This document shows, piece after piece, positions 16,492 to 25,703 of a stretch of 64,000 nucleotides of DNA; within the stretch, counting starts at the first letter, position 1, and every line of letters starts with the position of its first letter. Where the stretch lies: NCBI RefSeq assembly GCF_014650955.1, contig NZ_BMVY01000007.1, positions 161,833-225,832 of the forward strand, in the 5' to 3' direction. The notes beneath the pieces are model-generated. The model saw only the letters and a program-made list of their open reading frames with translations. It did no database searches and had not been told where the DNA came from. The position numbers and the translations under genes are program-made. This DNA comes from Streptomyces tauricus (GTDB lineage: Bacteria > Actinomycetota > Actinomycetes > Streptomycetales > Streptomycetaceae).

Positions 16492-18132
16492 ATGACTGCC
16501 ACCCTCGTCGCCAAGAACCTCGCCGCCGGCCACGGCGACCGCACCCTCTTCGCCGAACTCGACCTCGTCGTCGCGCCCGGCGACGTGATCGGTCTCGTCG
16601 GTGCCAACGGCGCGGGCAAGTCCACCCTGCTCCGGATGCTCGCCGGTCTCGACAAGCCCGAGGAGGGCGAGCTGCGGCTCTCCCCGCCGTCGGCGGCCGT
16701 CGGCCATCTGCCGCAGGAACCGGAGCGCAGGCCCGGCGAGTCCGTACGGGAGTTCCTGGCGCGCCGCACCGGCGTGGCCGAGGCCCAGCGGGTGATGGAC
16801 GAGGCCACGCAGGCGCTCGTCGACGGGGCACCGGGCGCGGACGACGCGTACGCGGACAGCCTGGAGCGGTGGCTCGCGCTCGGCGGCGCCGACCTGGACG
16901 AGCGGGCCGAGGAGGTCGCCGACTCGCTCGGCCTCGCCGTCGGCCTGGACCAGCCGATGACCTCGCTCTCCGGCGGCCAGGCGGCCCGCGCCGGACTCGC
17001 CTCGCTCCTCCTCTCCCGTTACGACGTGTTCCTGCTCGACGAGCCGACCAACGACCTCGACCTGGACGGTCTGGAGCGCCTTGAACGCTTCGTCTCCGGG
17101 CTGCGCGCGGGCACGGTCGTCGTCAGCCACGACCGCGAGTTCCTCACCCGCACGGTCACCAAGGTCCTCGAACTCGACCTGGCCCAGCAGCAGATCACCC
17201 TGTACGGCGGCGGCTACGAGGCCTATCTCGAAGAGCGGGACGTGGCCCGCCGGCACGCCCGCGAGGGCTTCGAGGAGTACGCCGACAAACGGTCCGCCCT
17301 GGAGGGCCGTGCTCAGATGCAGCGCTCCTGGATGGACAAGGGCGTCAAGAACGCCCGGCGCAAGGCGAACAACGACAACGACAAGATCGGCCGCAAGTTC
17401 CGCAGCGAGGCCAGCGAGAAGCAGGCCGCGAAGGCCCGGCAGACCCAGCGCATGATCGAGCGCCTCGACGTGGTGGAGGAGCCGCGCAAGGAGTGGGAGC
17501 TGCGGATGGAGATCGCGGCGGCCCCGCGCTCCGGTTCCGTGGTCGCCACCCTGCGCGACGCCGAGGTCCGGCGGGGCGACTTCACCTTCGGCCCCGCCAC
17601 GCTCCAGATCGACTGGGCGGACCGGGTCGCCGTCACCGGCGTGAACGGCGCCGGCAAGTCCACGCTGCTCGGCGCCCTGCTCGGCCGGGTACCGCTGGAC
17701 TCGGGGCACGCCACGCTCGGCTCGGGCGTGATCGTCGGCGAGGTCGACCAGGCCCGCAAGCTGTTCCACGGCACGGAGGCCCTGCTCGACGCGTTCTGCG
17801 CGGCCGTCCCCGACACCGAGCCGGCCGAGGTGCGTACGCTCCTGGCCAAGTTCGGCCTCAAGGCGGAACACGTCCTGCGCCCGGCGGCCGGCCTCTCGCC
17901 GGGCGAACGTACCCGCTCAGCCCTGGCCCTGCTCCAGGGCCGAGGCGTCAACCTCCTGGTCCTGGACGAACCGACCAACCACCTGGACCTCCCGGCGATC
18001 GAACAACTCGAATCAGCCCTGGACACCTACGAGGGCACGCTCCTCCTGGTAACCCACGACCGCCGCATGCTGAACGCGGTCCGCACCACCCGCCGCCTGG
18101 AGGTAACAGCGGGAAAGGTAGCTGAGCTCTAG
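16492..18132 (+). CDS. ABC-F family ATP-binding protein
   Basis: A 546-residue soluble protein with two ABC ATPase domains and no membrane segments. Walker A motifs are GANGAGKST (about residues 37-45) and GVNGAGKST (about 384). Signatures are LSGGQ in domain one and LSPGERTR in domain two, each followed by LDEPTN. Between them is the charged helical linker (about 235-330) that enters the ribosome in ABC-F translation factors. It is either an EttA/Uup-like translation factor or a ribosome-protection antibiotic resistance protein; the sequence alone does not separate these. Confidence 0.93.
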   Translation: MTATLVAKNLAAGHGDRTLFAELDLVVAPGDVIGLVGANGAGKSTLLRMLAGLDKPEEGELRLSPPSAAVGHLPQEPERRPGESVREFLARRTGVAEAQRVMDEATQALVDGAPGADDAYADSLERWLALGGADLDERAEEVADSLGLAVGLDQPMTSLSGGQAARAGLASLLLSRYDVFLLDEPTNDLDLDGLERLERFVSGLRAGTVVVSHDREFLTRTVTKVLELDLAQQQITLYGGGYEAYLEERDVARRHAREGFEEYADKRSALEGRAQMQRSWMDKGVKNARRKANNDNDKIGRKFRSEASEKQAAKARQTQRMIERLDVVEEPRKEWELRMEIAAAPRSGSVVATLRDAEVRRGDFTFGPATLQIDWADRVAVTGVNGAGKSTLLGALLGRVPLDSGHATLGSGVIVGEVDQARKLFHGTEALLDAFCAAVPDTEPAEVRTLLAKFGLKAEHVLRPAAGLSPGERTRSALALLQGRGVNLLVLDEPTNHLDLPAIEQLESALDTYEGTLLLVTHDRRMLNAVRTTRRLEVTAGKVAEL

Positions 18133-18140
18133 CCCCGTAA

Positions 18141-18300
18141 GGGGCGCGGGGAACGGCGCAATCCTTTGTCTTTGGGGCGCGGGAACGGCGCAGTCCTTTG
18201 CTTTCAGGGGCGCGGGGAACGGCGCAGTCTTTCGCTTTCAGGGGCGCGGGGAACGGCGCAGTCTTTCGCCTTTAGGGGCGCGGGGAACTGCGCGACCGGC
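18141..18300 (+). repeat. Five-unit tandem array of the GC-rich intergenic repeat
   Basis: Units start at 18141, 18174, 18207, 18241 and 18275, a period of 33-34 bp. Each has GGGGCGCGGGGAAC followed by GGCGCA or TGCGCG, then a T/C-rich half (for example TCCTTTGTCTTT). Units differ at a few bases and there is no unique spacer, so it is not CRISPR. It fills most of the gap between the convergent ABC-F and tex genes. Confidence 0.92.
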
Positions 18301-18349
18301 CCCGCCGAACCCGCACCGCACAACGGCCCGGGCCCGGCAGGGCCAAAAC

Positions 18350-20755
18350 TCACCCCCGCCCCGCACGCCCCTTCGGCTCACCAAGCCCCGCCCGCCGCAA
18401 GGCATCAGCCATCGCACTGTTCCCAGGCGCGGGCGCAGACGCGGACCCCGCCTGACGCGCCCCCCGACCACCCCCGCCCCCGCCGCCGGCACGGCCCCGC
18501 TGCTGAGGCGCCCGCCCGCCCCCACCCCGCTGAGGCCGCCCGGAGCCACCCTCCTGCCCCGCCGCCGACGCGTCGTCGTCCAACCGCAAGGTCAAAGAGA
18601 TCCGCTTGCGCGGAATATCGACCTCAAGCACCTTCACCTTCACGATGTCCCCGGACTTCACCACGTCCCGCGGATCCTTGACGAACGTCTTGGACATCGC
18701 GGAGACGTGCACGAGCCCGTCCTGATGCACGCCCACATCGACGAACGCCCCGAACGCGGCCACGTTCGTGACGACCCCCTCCAGCACCATCCCCGGCTCC
18801 AGGTCGGCGATCTTCTCGACCCCGTCCTTGAAGGTCGCCGTCTTGAAGGCGGGCCGCGGGTCGCGCCCCGGCTTCTCCAGCTCCCGCAGGATGTCCGTCA
18901 CGGTGGGCAGCCCGAACTTCTCGTCCACGAAGTCGGTCGGCTTCAGCGAGCGCAGCGCCCCCGTGTTGCCGATCAGCGACCCGACCCCGCTGCCCGCCGT
19001 CTTCACCATCCGCCGCACCACGGGGTACGCCTCGGGGTGCACGCTCGACGCGTCCAGCGGGTCGTCGCCGCCGCGGATCCGCAGGAAGCCCGCGCACTGC
19101 TCGTACGCCTTGGGGCCGAGCCTGGCCACCTTCTTCAGCGCGGTGCGTGAGGTGAACGGGCCGTTGGCATCGCGGTGCGCCACGATGTTCTCGGCGAGCC
19201 CGGAGGTGATGCCGGAGACCCGGGTGAGCAGGGGAGTGGACGCCGTGTTCACGTCCACGCCGACGCCGTTCACACAGTCCTCGACGACCGCGTCGAGGGA
19301 GCGCGAGAGCTTCACCTCGGACAGGTCGTGCTGGTACTGGCCGACACCGATCGACTTCGGGTCGATCTTCACCAGCTCGGCGAGCGGGTCCTGCAGACGC
19401 CGGGCGATGGAGACGGCGCCGCGCAGCGACACGTCCATGCCGGGCAGCTCCTGCGACGCGAACGCCGACGCCGAGTACACGGACGCCCCGGCCTCGGACA
19501 CCATCACCTTGGTGAGGTTCAGCTCCGGGTGCTTGGCGATCAGCTCCCCCGCGAGCTTGTCCGTCTCGCGGGACGCCGTGCCGTTGCCGATGGCGATCAG
19601 CTCGACCGCGTGCTCCTTGGCGAGGCGGGCCAGCTTGGCGATGGCCTCGTCCCACCGGTTCGCCGGGACGTGCGGGTGGATGACGTCCGTGGCGACGGCC
19701 TTGCCGGTGGCGTCGACCACGGCGACCTTCACCCCCGTACGGAAGCCCGGGTCGAGCCCGAGTGTCGAGCGCGTGCCCGCCGGGGCGGCGAGCAGCAGGT
19801 CGCGCAGGTTCGTCGCGAAGACGTTGACCGCCTCGTCCTCGGCGGCCGTGCGCAGCCGCAACCGCAGGTCGATGCCCAGGTGGACCAGGAGCCGGGTGCG
19901 CCAGGCCCAGCGGACCGTGTCCGTCAGCCACTTGTCGCCAGGCCGGCCCCGGTCGGCGATCCCGAAGCGCTGCGCGACGATCCCCTCGTACGAGGACGGG
20001 CCGGGCTGCTCGGACGGCTCCTCGGGCTCCAGGACGAGGTCCAGGACGTCCTCCTTCTCGCCGCGGAGCATGGCGAGGACGCGGTGCGAGGGCAGCGCCT
20101 TGAAGGGCTCGCTGAAGTCGAAGTAGTCGGCGAACTTGGCGCCCGCCTCCTCCTTGCCGTCCTTGACCTTGGCGGCCAGCCGGCCGCGCACCCACATGCG
20201 TTCGCGCAGCTCGCCGATCAGGTCGGCGTCCTCCGAGAACCGCTCGGTGAGGATCGAGCGGGCGCCGTCCAGGGCGGCTTGCGGGTCCGCGACGCCCTTG
20301 TCGGCGTCGACGAAGGCGGTGGCCGCGGCGACCGGATCGACGGACGGGTCCTTGAGAAGCCCTTCGGCGAGCGGCTCAAGGCCCGCCTCACGGGCGATCT
20401 GCGCCTTCGTGCGCCGCTTCGGCTTGAACGGCAGGTAGATGTCCTCCAGCCGCGCCTTGGTCTCCGCGCCCTGGATCCGGGCCGCCAGCTCCTCGGTGAG
20501 CTTGCCCTGCTCACGCACCGAGTCGAGGATCGCCGAGCGCCGCTCCTCCAGCTCCCGGAGATAGCGCAGCCGCTCTTCCAGCGTGCGCAGCTGCTCGTCG
20601 TCGAGCATCTCGGTCGCTTCCTTGCGGTAGCGGGCGATGAAAGGCACCGTCGAGCCGCCGTCGAGCAAGTCGACGGCCGCCTTGACCTGCCGCTCCCGTA
20701 CGCCGAGTTCCTCGGCGATCCTGCCTTCGATGGACCCTACGAGGGGTGTCGTCAC
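18350..20755 (-). CDS. tex: Tex family RNA-binding transcription accessory protein
   Basis: An 801-residue protein with the full Tex order: N-terminal helical region ([12 protein letters not shown] near residue 40), an RNase H-like YqgF domain ([17 protein letters not shown], about 325-345), helix-hairpin-helix repeats (about 480-560, [16 protein letters not shown]), then an S1 domain ([20 protein letters not shown], about 640-710). The tail after the S1 domain is rich in Gly, Arg and Gln, a disordered RNA-binding extension common in actinobacteria. The GTG at 20755 is chosen because family homology begins there ([16 protein letters not shown]); the frame stays open upstream. Confidence 0.95.
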   Translation of the reverse strand: MTTPLVGSIEGRIAEELGVRERQVKAAVDLLDGGSTVPFIARYRKEATEMLDDEQLRTLEERLRYLRELEERRSAILDSVREQGKLTEELAARIQGAETKARLEDIYLPFKPKRRTKAQIAREAGLEPLAEGLLKDPSVDPVAAATAFVDADKGVADPQAALDGARSILTERFSEDADLIGELRERMWVRGRLAAKVKDGKEEAGAKFADYFDFSEPFKALPSHRVLAMLRGEKEDVLDLVLEPEEPSEQPGPSSYEGIVAQRFGIADRGRPGDKWLTDTVRWAWRTRLLVHLGIDLRLRLRTAAEDEAVNVFATNLRDLLLAAPAGTRSTLGLDPGFRTGVKVAVVDATGKAVATDVIHPHVPANRWDEAIAKLARLAKEHAVELIAIGNGTASRETDKLAGELIAKHPELNLTKVMVSEAGASVYSASAFASQELPGMDVSLRGAVSIARRLQDPLAELVKIDPKSIGVGQYQHDLSEVKLSRSLDAVVEDCVNGVGVDVNTASTPLLTRVSGITSGLAENIVAHRDANGPFTSRTALKKVARLGPKAYEQCAGFLRIRGGDDPLDASSVHPEAYPVVRRMVKTAGSGVGSLIGNTGALRSLKPTDFVDEKFGLPTVTDILRELEKPGRDPRPAFKTATFKDGVEKIADLEPGMVLEGVVTNVAAFGAFVDVGVHQDGLVHVSAMSKTFVKDPRDVVKSGDIVKVKVLEVDIPRKRISLTLRLDDDASAAGQEGGSGRPQRGGGGRAPQQRGRAGGGGGGGRGARQAGSASAPAPGNSAMADALRRAGLGEPKGRAGRG

Positions 20756-20899
20756 GATCCCGTACCGCCTTCTTGACTGAGGTTGCGCGGCAATTGTGGC
20801 AGGTGGCACCGACAACGGGGGATCAAGGGCGCACCGGACGTGCCAGGGCCTGTGAGCGCGCAGGCCGGACATGCGGGCCGGACGTGCCCGGACATGCGA

Positions 20900-20932
20900 G
20901 GAGCCGGACACGCCCTTGGCATGTCCGGCTCC
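20900..20932 (-). terminator. Hairpin downstream of the LPFR-motif gene
   Basis: Perfect 11-bp arms at 20900-20910 and 20922-20932 (GGAGCCGGACA and its complement) with an 11-base loop. It lies 15 bp after the stop of the small minus-strand gene, before tex. Confidence 0.65.
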
Positions 20933-20947
20933 CGAAGCGGTCTTCGG

Positions 20948-21091
20948 TCAGGCCCTGCGTGTACGTCCGCCGCGGCGCGTGGAGCTGGAGGCGCCGCCGA
21001 ACAGCCGGGCCACTGCCCGGAACGGAAGCGTCACCACTGTGGCGACGGCCCCGCCGATCTGCCGGAACACGTCTGCGATGGCACGGAACAC
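20948..21091 (-). CDS. 47-residue LPFR-motif small protein
   Basis: A short frame starting at GTG 21091, with an excellent Shine-Dalgarno (AAAGGGG, seven bases upstream) and its own terminator hairpin. The product begins MFRAIADVFRQIGGAVATVV, then TLPFRAVARLFGG, and ends in a basic Arg/Ser/Gly tail. The amphipathic helix, single LPFR motif and basic end match a class of tiny Streptomyces proteins named for the LPFR motif. Function is unknown; membrane-surface or nucleic-acid binding would suit the composition, but this is speculation. Confidence 0.8.
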   Translation of the reverse strand: MFRAIADVFRQIGGAVATVVTLPFRAVARLFGGASSSTRRGGRTRRA

Positions 21092-21199
21092 GAGCTACCC
21101 CTTTCGTCTCCCGATCGGTACGGCCGGGAGACTCACGGGTACCTCGGATACCGCTTCCGAACCCCACGGACTTTCAGAATCCTCTGCGCGCGCGGGAGT

Positions 21200-22066
21200 T
21201 CAGCCCTTGCCGAACGCGCTCTGGGGGAACGCGCCGGCGGCCAGCGCCGTCGAGGTCAGCCCCGTACCCAGTGCCGTGAGGCGCTCGACACCGGCGGCGC
21301 CCAGATGTTCGTAGGGAGCCGAGTCCAGGCGGTCCGTGCTCGCCTCGATCTCCTTACGGAGGGTGACACCTTCCGGCGTCAGTTCGCCCTCGGCGGTGAG
21401 CAGCCCCCGCTCCCGGAGCCGGTCGCAGGCCGCGTCCCAGTCCTCACGGTGCCAGCCACGGGTGGACATGACCCACTTCGGCGCCATGCCCTTGCCGGTG
21501 GCGGTGTGGCTCACCAGCGCCTCCATGGGATCGAGTTCCGCGCCGAGCAGCACCGCGAGGTGCCCGTCGCCCCGGTGCTCGCGCAGCAGCGTGGCCGCGT
21601 GCCAGAGCGCGAGGTGCGGTGCGTCGGGCACCGGCAGATCGGCGTGGGCGGCGTAGAGGGGGCGCGCGGTCCTGGTGCACGCCTCTGCGGCGCGCAGGGC
21701 GAGCGCCGCCGCCTCGGCGACCTCCTTGGAGGCGATGACCTCGTCCCCGAGCAGCCGTCGCAGCGTCGTGTCCGCGGCACGCTCACGTGCCGCGAGCACC
21801 ACCTCCGGAGAGGCGGTCCGCCACACTTCGGGCACATGCCGTGCCACCAGCTCATGGCGGAAGTTGTAGAAGGTGGCCGTGACCGTGCCCGCGCCCACCG
21901 CCCCCATGGCCGCGGCGCGCACCGCGAAGTAGGCGGCGCTGCGGTCCGTCACCCCGACCGCGGCCAGCTCCGTACCGAGGTCGGGGGAGAAGTACTGGCA
22001 CGAGTGCAGCGGGTTGAGGACGTTGTGGCATCGGCGTCCGGCACGCTCCGGCAGGGCTGTCGTCAT
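21200..22066 (-). CDS. SCO6745/SalK-like family protein
   Basis: A 288-residue, mostly helical protein. The N-terminal half starts with a conserved-looking block (RRCHNVLNPLHSCQYFSPDL, residues about 10-30) and a TATFYNF segment near residue 73. The C-terminal half resembles a winged-helix region (WDAACDRLRERGLLTAEGELT). This layout matches the actinobacterial family typified by S. coelicolor SCO6745, also called SalK-like. Function is not established. The ATG at 22066 is preferred over one 135 bp upstream, which would run into the promoter of the divergent regulator. Confidence 0.78.
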   Translation of the reverse strand: MTTALPERAGRRCHNVLNPLHSCQYFSPDLGTELAAVGVTDRSAAYFAVRAAAMGAVGAGTVTATFYNFRHELVARHVPEVWRTASPEVVLAARERAADTTLRRLLGDEVIASKEVAEAAALALRAAEACTRTARPLYAAHADLPVPDAPHLALWHAATLLREHRGDGHLAVLLGAELDPMEALVSHTATGKGMAPKWVMSTRGWHREDWDAACDRLRERGLLTAEGELTPEGVTLRKEIEASTDRLDSAPYEHLGAAGVERLTALGTGLTSTALAAGAFPQSAFGKG

Positions 22067-22077
22067 GCTCCGCACGT

Positions 22078-22093
22078 TACCGACTGGTTGGTA
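22078..22093. promoter_or_regulatory. TetR-type dyad between divergent genes
   Basis: A 16-bp near-perfect palindrome, TACCGACTGGTTGGTA (six of seven arm positions pair), lies 12 bp upstream of the SCO6745-like start. This is the classic form of a TetR-family operator, though neither adjacent gene encodes a TetR protein. Confidence 0.5.
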
Positions 22094-22227
22094 CGTAGGG
22101 AACGGTGGGGCGCCCAACCGGCCCAGGGAGCGGCGGCCGAGGGCGGAGGCGACGGGTTCGCCGGATGGCAGAAAAGGTGGGGTACTCGTCATTGCGGCCA
22201 TCCGTGCACCCGCGAAGAATCGGGCAC

Positions 22228-23196
22228 ATGGCGCACCGAACCGTCCTCCTCGTCCTCTTCGACGGCGTCCAGAGCCTCGACGTCACCGGCCCCGTGGAGG
22301 TCTTCGCGGGCGCGGACCTCCAGGTCGGCGCGCCAGGGGAGACGTACCGCGTGCGCACCGCCTCCCTGGACGGCTGGCCGGTGCGCACCTCCAGCGGGCT
22401 GACCCTGGTCCCCGACCACGCGCTCGTCGACGCCCCGGCACCGCACACCCTGCTCGTCCCGGGCGGGCGGGGCTCACGCGGCCCGGATCCGCGCGTGCTC
22501 GACTGGCTGCGCGAGCACGGTCCGCGCGCCGAACGGCTGGTCTCCGTCTGCACCGGGGCGATCCTGCTCGCCGAGGCCGGCCTCCTGGACGGGCACCGGG
22601 TGACGACCCACTGGGCCTACTGCGAGCGCCTCGCCCGCGACCACCCGGCCGTGGAGGTGGACCCCGATCCGATCTACGTACGCGACGGCAGGATCGCCAC
22701 CTCGGCCGGGGTCACCGCCGGGATCGACCTCGCCCTCGCGCTGGTCGAGGAGGACGTCGGCCGGGAGACGGCGCTCGCCGTGGCCCGCCATCTGGTGGTC
22801 TTCCTCAGGCGTCCGGGGAACCAGGCCCAGTTCAGCGCCCAGCTGTCCGCCCAGACGGCCCGGCGCGCGCCCCTGAGGGACGTCCAGCAGTGGATCACCG
22901 AGCATCCGGGCGACGACCTGTGCGTGGAGAAGCTCGCGGCCCGCGCCCGGCTGTCGCCCCGCCACTTCGCCCGGGCCTTCCAGGCCGAGACCGGTACGAC
23001 TCCCGGGCGCTATGTCGACTCGGTCCGCCTCGAACACGCCCGCCGCCTCCTGGAGGACACCACCGACGGCGTCGAGGAGATCGCCCGGACCAGCGGCTAC
23101 GGCACCCCGGAAGCCATGCGCCGAGCCTTCGTGAAAACCCTGGGCACGGCCCCGACGGAGTACCGCCGCCGCTTCTACCCGGCGACCGCCCCCTGA
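22228..23196 (+). CDS. GlxA family regulator (DJ-1/PfpI domain plus AraC HTH)
   Basis: A 322-residue fusion of an N-terminal DJ-1/PfpI-like domain (about residues 3-170; LLVLFDGVQSLDVTGPVEVF, and the elbow VCTGAILLAEAG with Cys near 110) and a C-terminal AraC-type double HTH (about 220-315; LAARARLSPRHFARAF, then IARTSGYGTPEAMRRAF). GlxA-type proteins are transcription regulators whose first domain senses a small molecule. The start at ATG 22228 removes an unlikely Arg-rich extension. Its likely target is the stand-alone PfpI-domain gene 149 bp downstream, with a repeat copy between. Confidence 0.92.
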   Translation: MAHRTVLLVLFDGVQSLDVTGPVEVFAGADLQVGAPGETYRVRTASLDGWPVRTSSGLTLVPDHALVDAPAPHTLLVPGGRGSRGPDPRVLDWLREHGPRAERLVSVCTGAILLAEAGLLDGHRVTTHWAYCERLARDHPAVEVDPDPIYVRDGRIATSAGVTAGIDLALALVEEDVGRETALAVARHLVVFLRRPGNQAQFSAQLSAQTARRAPLRDVQQWITEHPGDDLCVEKLAARARLSPRHFARAFQAETGTTPGRYVDSVRLEHARRLLEDTTDGVEEIARTSGYGTPEAMRRAFVKTLGTAPTEYRRRFYPATAP

Positions 23197-23222
23197 GGCG
23201 GACGCGCACGGTCGCCCCGTCA

Positions 23223-23244
23223 GGGGCGCGGGGAACTGCGCGCC
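23223..23244 (+). repeat. GGGGCGCGGGGAACTGCGC-type intergenic repeat, single copy
   Basis: One plus-strand copy between the glxA-like gene and the following PfpI gene. It is one of only two places in the window where the repeat lies between genes of the same direction. Confidence 0.85.
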
Positions 23245-23345
23245 CAGCCCTCACCGGACCCGCACGTCACCACACCCCGAGCCCGGCCCCGGAAAAAGCC
23301 GCACAGACGAGCCGTACAAACGAGCCGTACAAACGAAAGGCACCC

Positions 23346-23981
23346 ATGCAGATCGCCATCGTCATCTTCGACCGCTTCACCGCCCTGGACGCGGTCGGCC
23401 CCTACGAAACCCTCGGCCGCCTCCCCGACGCGGAGACGGTCTTCGTCGCCGAGCACGCCGGCCCCGTCCGCACCGACACCGGCAACCTCGCCATCACGGC
23501 GGACAAGGCCCTCGCGGAGGTCCCGCACCCGGACATCGTGGTGGTCTCGGGCGGCCCCGGACAGACCCCGCAGATGGAGAACGGGGTACTCCTCGACTGG
23601 CTGCGCACGGCCGACGCCACCAGCACCTGGACGACGTCCGTGTGCACGGGCTCACTCCTGCTGGCCGCGGCCGGACTGCTCCGGGGCCGCCGCGCGACCT
23701 CCCACTGGCTGGCCCTCGACCACCTGGAGCGCTTCGGCGCCGAGCCGACGGGGGAGCGGGTCGTGACCGACGGCAAGTACGTCACGGCCGCCGGTGTCTC
23801 GTCCGGCATCGACATGGGGCTCACGCTGCTCGGCAGGATCGCGGGCGACGAGCACGCCCAGACGGTGCAACTCGCGGTGGAGTACGACCCCCGGCCGCCC
23901 TACGACGCGGGGTCCCCGCAGAAGGCCCCCACGCACCTCGTCGAGCAGCTCCGCTCGCAGAGCCGCTTCCTCCTCTCCTAG
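23346..23981 (+). CDS. DJ-1/PfpI family protein (isonitrile-hydratase-like)
   Basis: A 211-residue single-domain DJ-1/PfpI protein: IVIFDRFTALDAVGPYE at the start, the nucleophile elbow TSVCTGSLLLAAAGLL (Cys about residue 101) and ATSHWLALD with a His suited to the active site (about 119). The same residues occur in isonitrile hydratase (InhA) and in the sensor domain of GlxA regulators. It is probably a hydrolase or hydratase acting on a substrate related to the ligand of the upstream regulator, which shares this domain. The exact reaction is not settled. An IS element follows 63 bp after its stop. Confidence 0.85.
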   Translation: MQIAIVIFDRFTALDAVGPYETLGRLPDAETVFVAEHAGPVRTDTGNLAITADKALAEVPHPDIVVVSGGPGQTPQMENGVLLDWLRTADATSTWTTSVCTGSLLLAAAGLLRGRRATSHWLALDHLERFGAEPTGERVVTDGKYVTAAGVSSGIDMGLTLLGRIAGDEHAQTVQLAVEYDPRPPYDAGSPQKAPTHLVEQLRSQSRFLLS

Positions 23982-24044
23982 GAGCGATCCCGCTCCAAGG
24001 AGTGATCCGGCGGCGCTCGACGGCCGACCCGGCGGCCGGCCCTA

Positions 24045-24936
24045 GGTTCTGTCGTCAAATGTCACGCCCACATCAGGAGTGACGCGAGCGTGACGGCCGC
24101 TTCGTAGGACTGGGCGGTTTTGTCGTAGCGGGTGGCGATGCCGCGCCACTGCTTCAGGCGGTTGAAGCACCGTTCCACGACGTTGCGGTGCTTGTAGGCC
24201 TCGCGGTCGAAGGCTGGCGGGCGGCCACCGCGACTGCCCCGCCTGGCCCGGTTGCCGACCTGGTCGGCACGCTCGGGAATCGTGTGAGGGATGCCGCGGC
24301 GGCGGAGCCAGGCGCGGATCGCTTTCGAGCTGTAGCCCTTGTCGCCCAGGACGTGATCGGGCCGGGTGCGGGGTCGCCCCGGTCCGATCCGGGGCACCCG
24401 GATCGCTTCCATCACGGCGGTGAACCGGGTGCAGTCGTTGGTGTTGCCGCCCGTGACGACGAAGCCGAGCGGACGGCCTCTGCCGTCACAGGCAAGATGA
24501 ATCTTGCTGGTCAGGCCGCCCCTGGACCGCCCGAGGGCCGGGTCGCGGAGCCCCCTTTTCGAGCCCCCGCCCCATGCTGGTGGGCCCGGACGATCGTGGA
24601 ATCGACCGACACCAGCCACTCGATGTCGCCCGCCGCGTCCGCTTTCGCCTGGGCGGCCCGCAGCATTCGGTCGAACGTCCCGTCCGCCGCCCACCTGCGG
24701 AAACGGGTATGCAGCGTGGCCCACGGACCATAGCGCTCGGGCACGTCCCGCCAGGCCGTCCCGGTCCGGAACTTCCACACGATCCCGTTCAGGACCCTGC
24801 GGTCGTCCAGCCGCTTCCGCCCCCGCAACGACACGGGCAGCAACGGCCGGACGAACTCCCACTCAGCATCGGACAGTTCATGGCGACGTATCACGACACC
24901 ATGATCCACCAGCGATGATCATTTGAAGACACTGCC
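24045..24936 (-). mobile_element. IS5 family insertion sequence (IS427-group-like), 892 bp
   Basis: The left end begins GGTTCTGTCGTCAAATG and the right end, read inward, GGCAGTGTCTTCAAATG; 13 of 17 bases match, giving terminal inverted repeats. A TA dinucleotide flanks both sides (24043-24044 and 24937-24938), a target duplication usual for this group; a CTAG-type target is also possible. The element carries one transposase split over two overlapping frames. Its right junction coincides with the stop codon of the enoyl-CoA hydratase gene. No disruption of a gene is apparent. Confidence 0.88.
24062..24909 (-). CDS. IS5 family transposase, made by a -1 frameshift from two frames
   Basis: The first frame (24909 down to 24511) has the N-terminal DUF4096-type domain (RHELSDAEWEFVRPLLP) and the first catalytic Asp (SVDSTIVRAHQH). 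The second frame (ending 24062) has the second Asp (LGDKGYSS) and the Glu block (NVVERCFNRLKQWRGIATRYDK), completing DDE. The frames meet at an A4G5 run (minus strand, 24559 down to 24551): a one-base slip back on AAAA joins them to give about 282 residues, the normal length. The arrangement is standard for this IS group, so the element may be active. The frames overlap rather than being broken by a stop. Confidence 0.88.
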
Positions 24937-25703
24937 TAGCGGCTGAGCTCTCCGGGGACCGACGTGGTCCAGGTGAAGGCGGGCGGCCGGCGTTCCAGGA
25001 AGGCGGCGACCCCCTCCGCGGTGTCGTCGCCCTCGCGCGCCTGCCGCGCCCAGTAGCCGTCCCGGTCGGTGCGGCCGTCGGCGAACTCCTTCGCCGCGGC
25101 CTGCGTCAGCTGTGAGCGGGACACCAGGATCCGCGCGAACTCCGCCACGCGTCGCTCCAGTTCGCCGTCGGGCAGCACCTCGTCCACCAGACCGGTGCGC
25201 AGCGCCCGCGCCGCGTCGATCAACTCGCCGGAGAACAGCAGGTACTTGGCGGTCGAGGGTCCCACCAGGGACACCAACCGCCGGGTGGAGGAGGCCGCGT
25301 AGACGATCCCCAGCTTCGCCGGAGTGATCCCGAACGAGGCATGCTCCTCCGTGAACCGCAGATCGCACGCCGCGGCCAGCTGGCACCCGCCGCCCACGCA
25401 GTAGCCGCGTACGGCGGCGATCGTCGGCTTGGGGAAGGCGGCCAGCGCCTCCTCCGCGCGTACGGCGAGCGCCTGCGCCTGCGTGGCCGAACCCCGCAGC
25501 GAGGAGATGTCGGCCCCGGCGCAGAACGTCCCGCCCTCGCCGGTGAGCACGAGCACGCGTACGGCGGGGTCGTCGGCCAGGGTGTCGAGCAGGGGCGGCA
25601 GCGCCCGCCACATGTCGGCCGTCATGGCGTTGCGCTTGGCGGGGTGGTGGATGACGACGGTGGCGACCCCGTCGGCGACCCTGTGCGACAGCTGCGGCTC
25701 CAT
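24936..25703 (-). CDS. Enoyl-CoA hydratase/isomerase family protein
   Basis: A 255-residue crotonase-fold protein. The first oxyanion-hole segment is FCAGADISSL (about residues 60-70) and the second is YCVGGGCQLAAACDLRF (about 100-116). The position of the classic Glu of hydratases in EEHASFGITPAKLGI is occupied by another residue, so it may be an isomerase or other crotonase rather than a hydratase. It probably acts in fatty-acid or branched-acid degradation. The stop codon TAG is formed at the IS junction; removing the element restores TAG in the same place, so the protein is unchanged. Confidence 0.9.
   Translation of the reverse strand: MEPQLSHRVADGVATVVIHHPAKRNAMTADMWRALPPLLDTLADDPAVRVLVLTGEGGTFCAGADISSLRGSATQAQALAVRAEEALAAFPKPTIAAVRGYCVGGGCQLAAACDLRFTEEHASFGITPAKLGIVYAASSTRRLVSLVGPSTAKYLLFSGELIDAARALRTGLVDEVLPDGELERRVAEFARILVSRSQLTQAAAKEFADGRTDRDGYWARQAREGDDTAEGVAAFLERRPPAFTWTTSVPGELSR

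Noticed and set aside
18141..18300. CRISPR-like array
   Set aside because: Units are contiguous 33-34-bp repeats with no unique spacers and no cas genes nearby.
24062..24909. Broken transposase pseudogene
   Set aside because: The two frames overlap at a slippery A4G5 run, and all DDE blocks and both ends are intact, so programmed frameshifting is the better reading.
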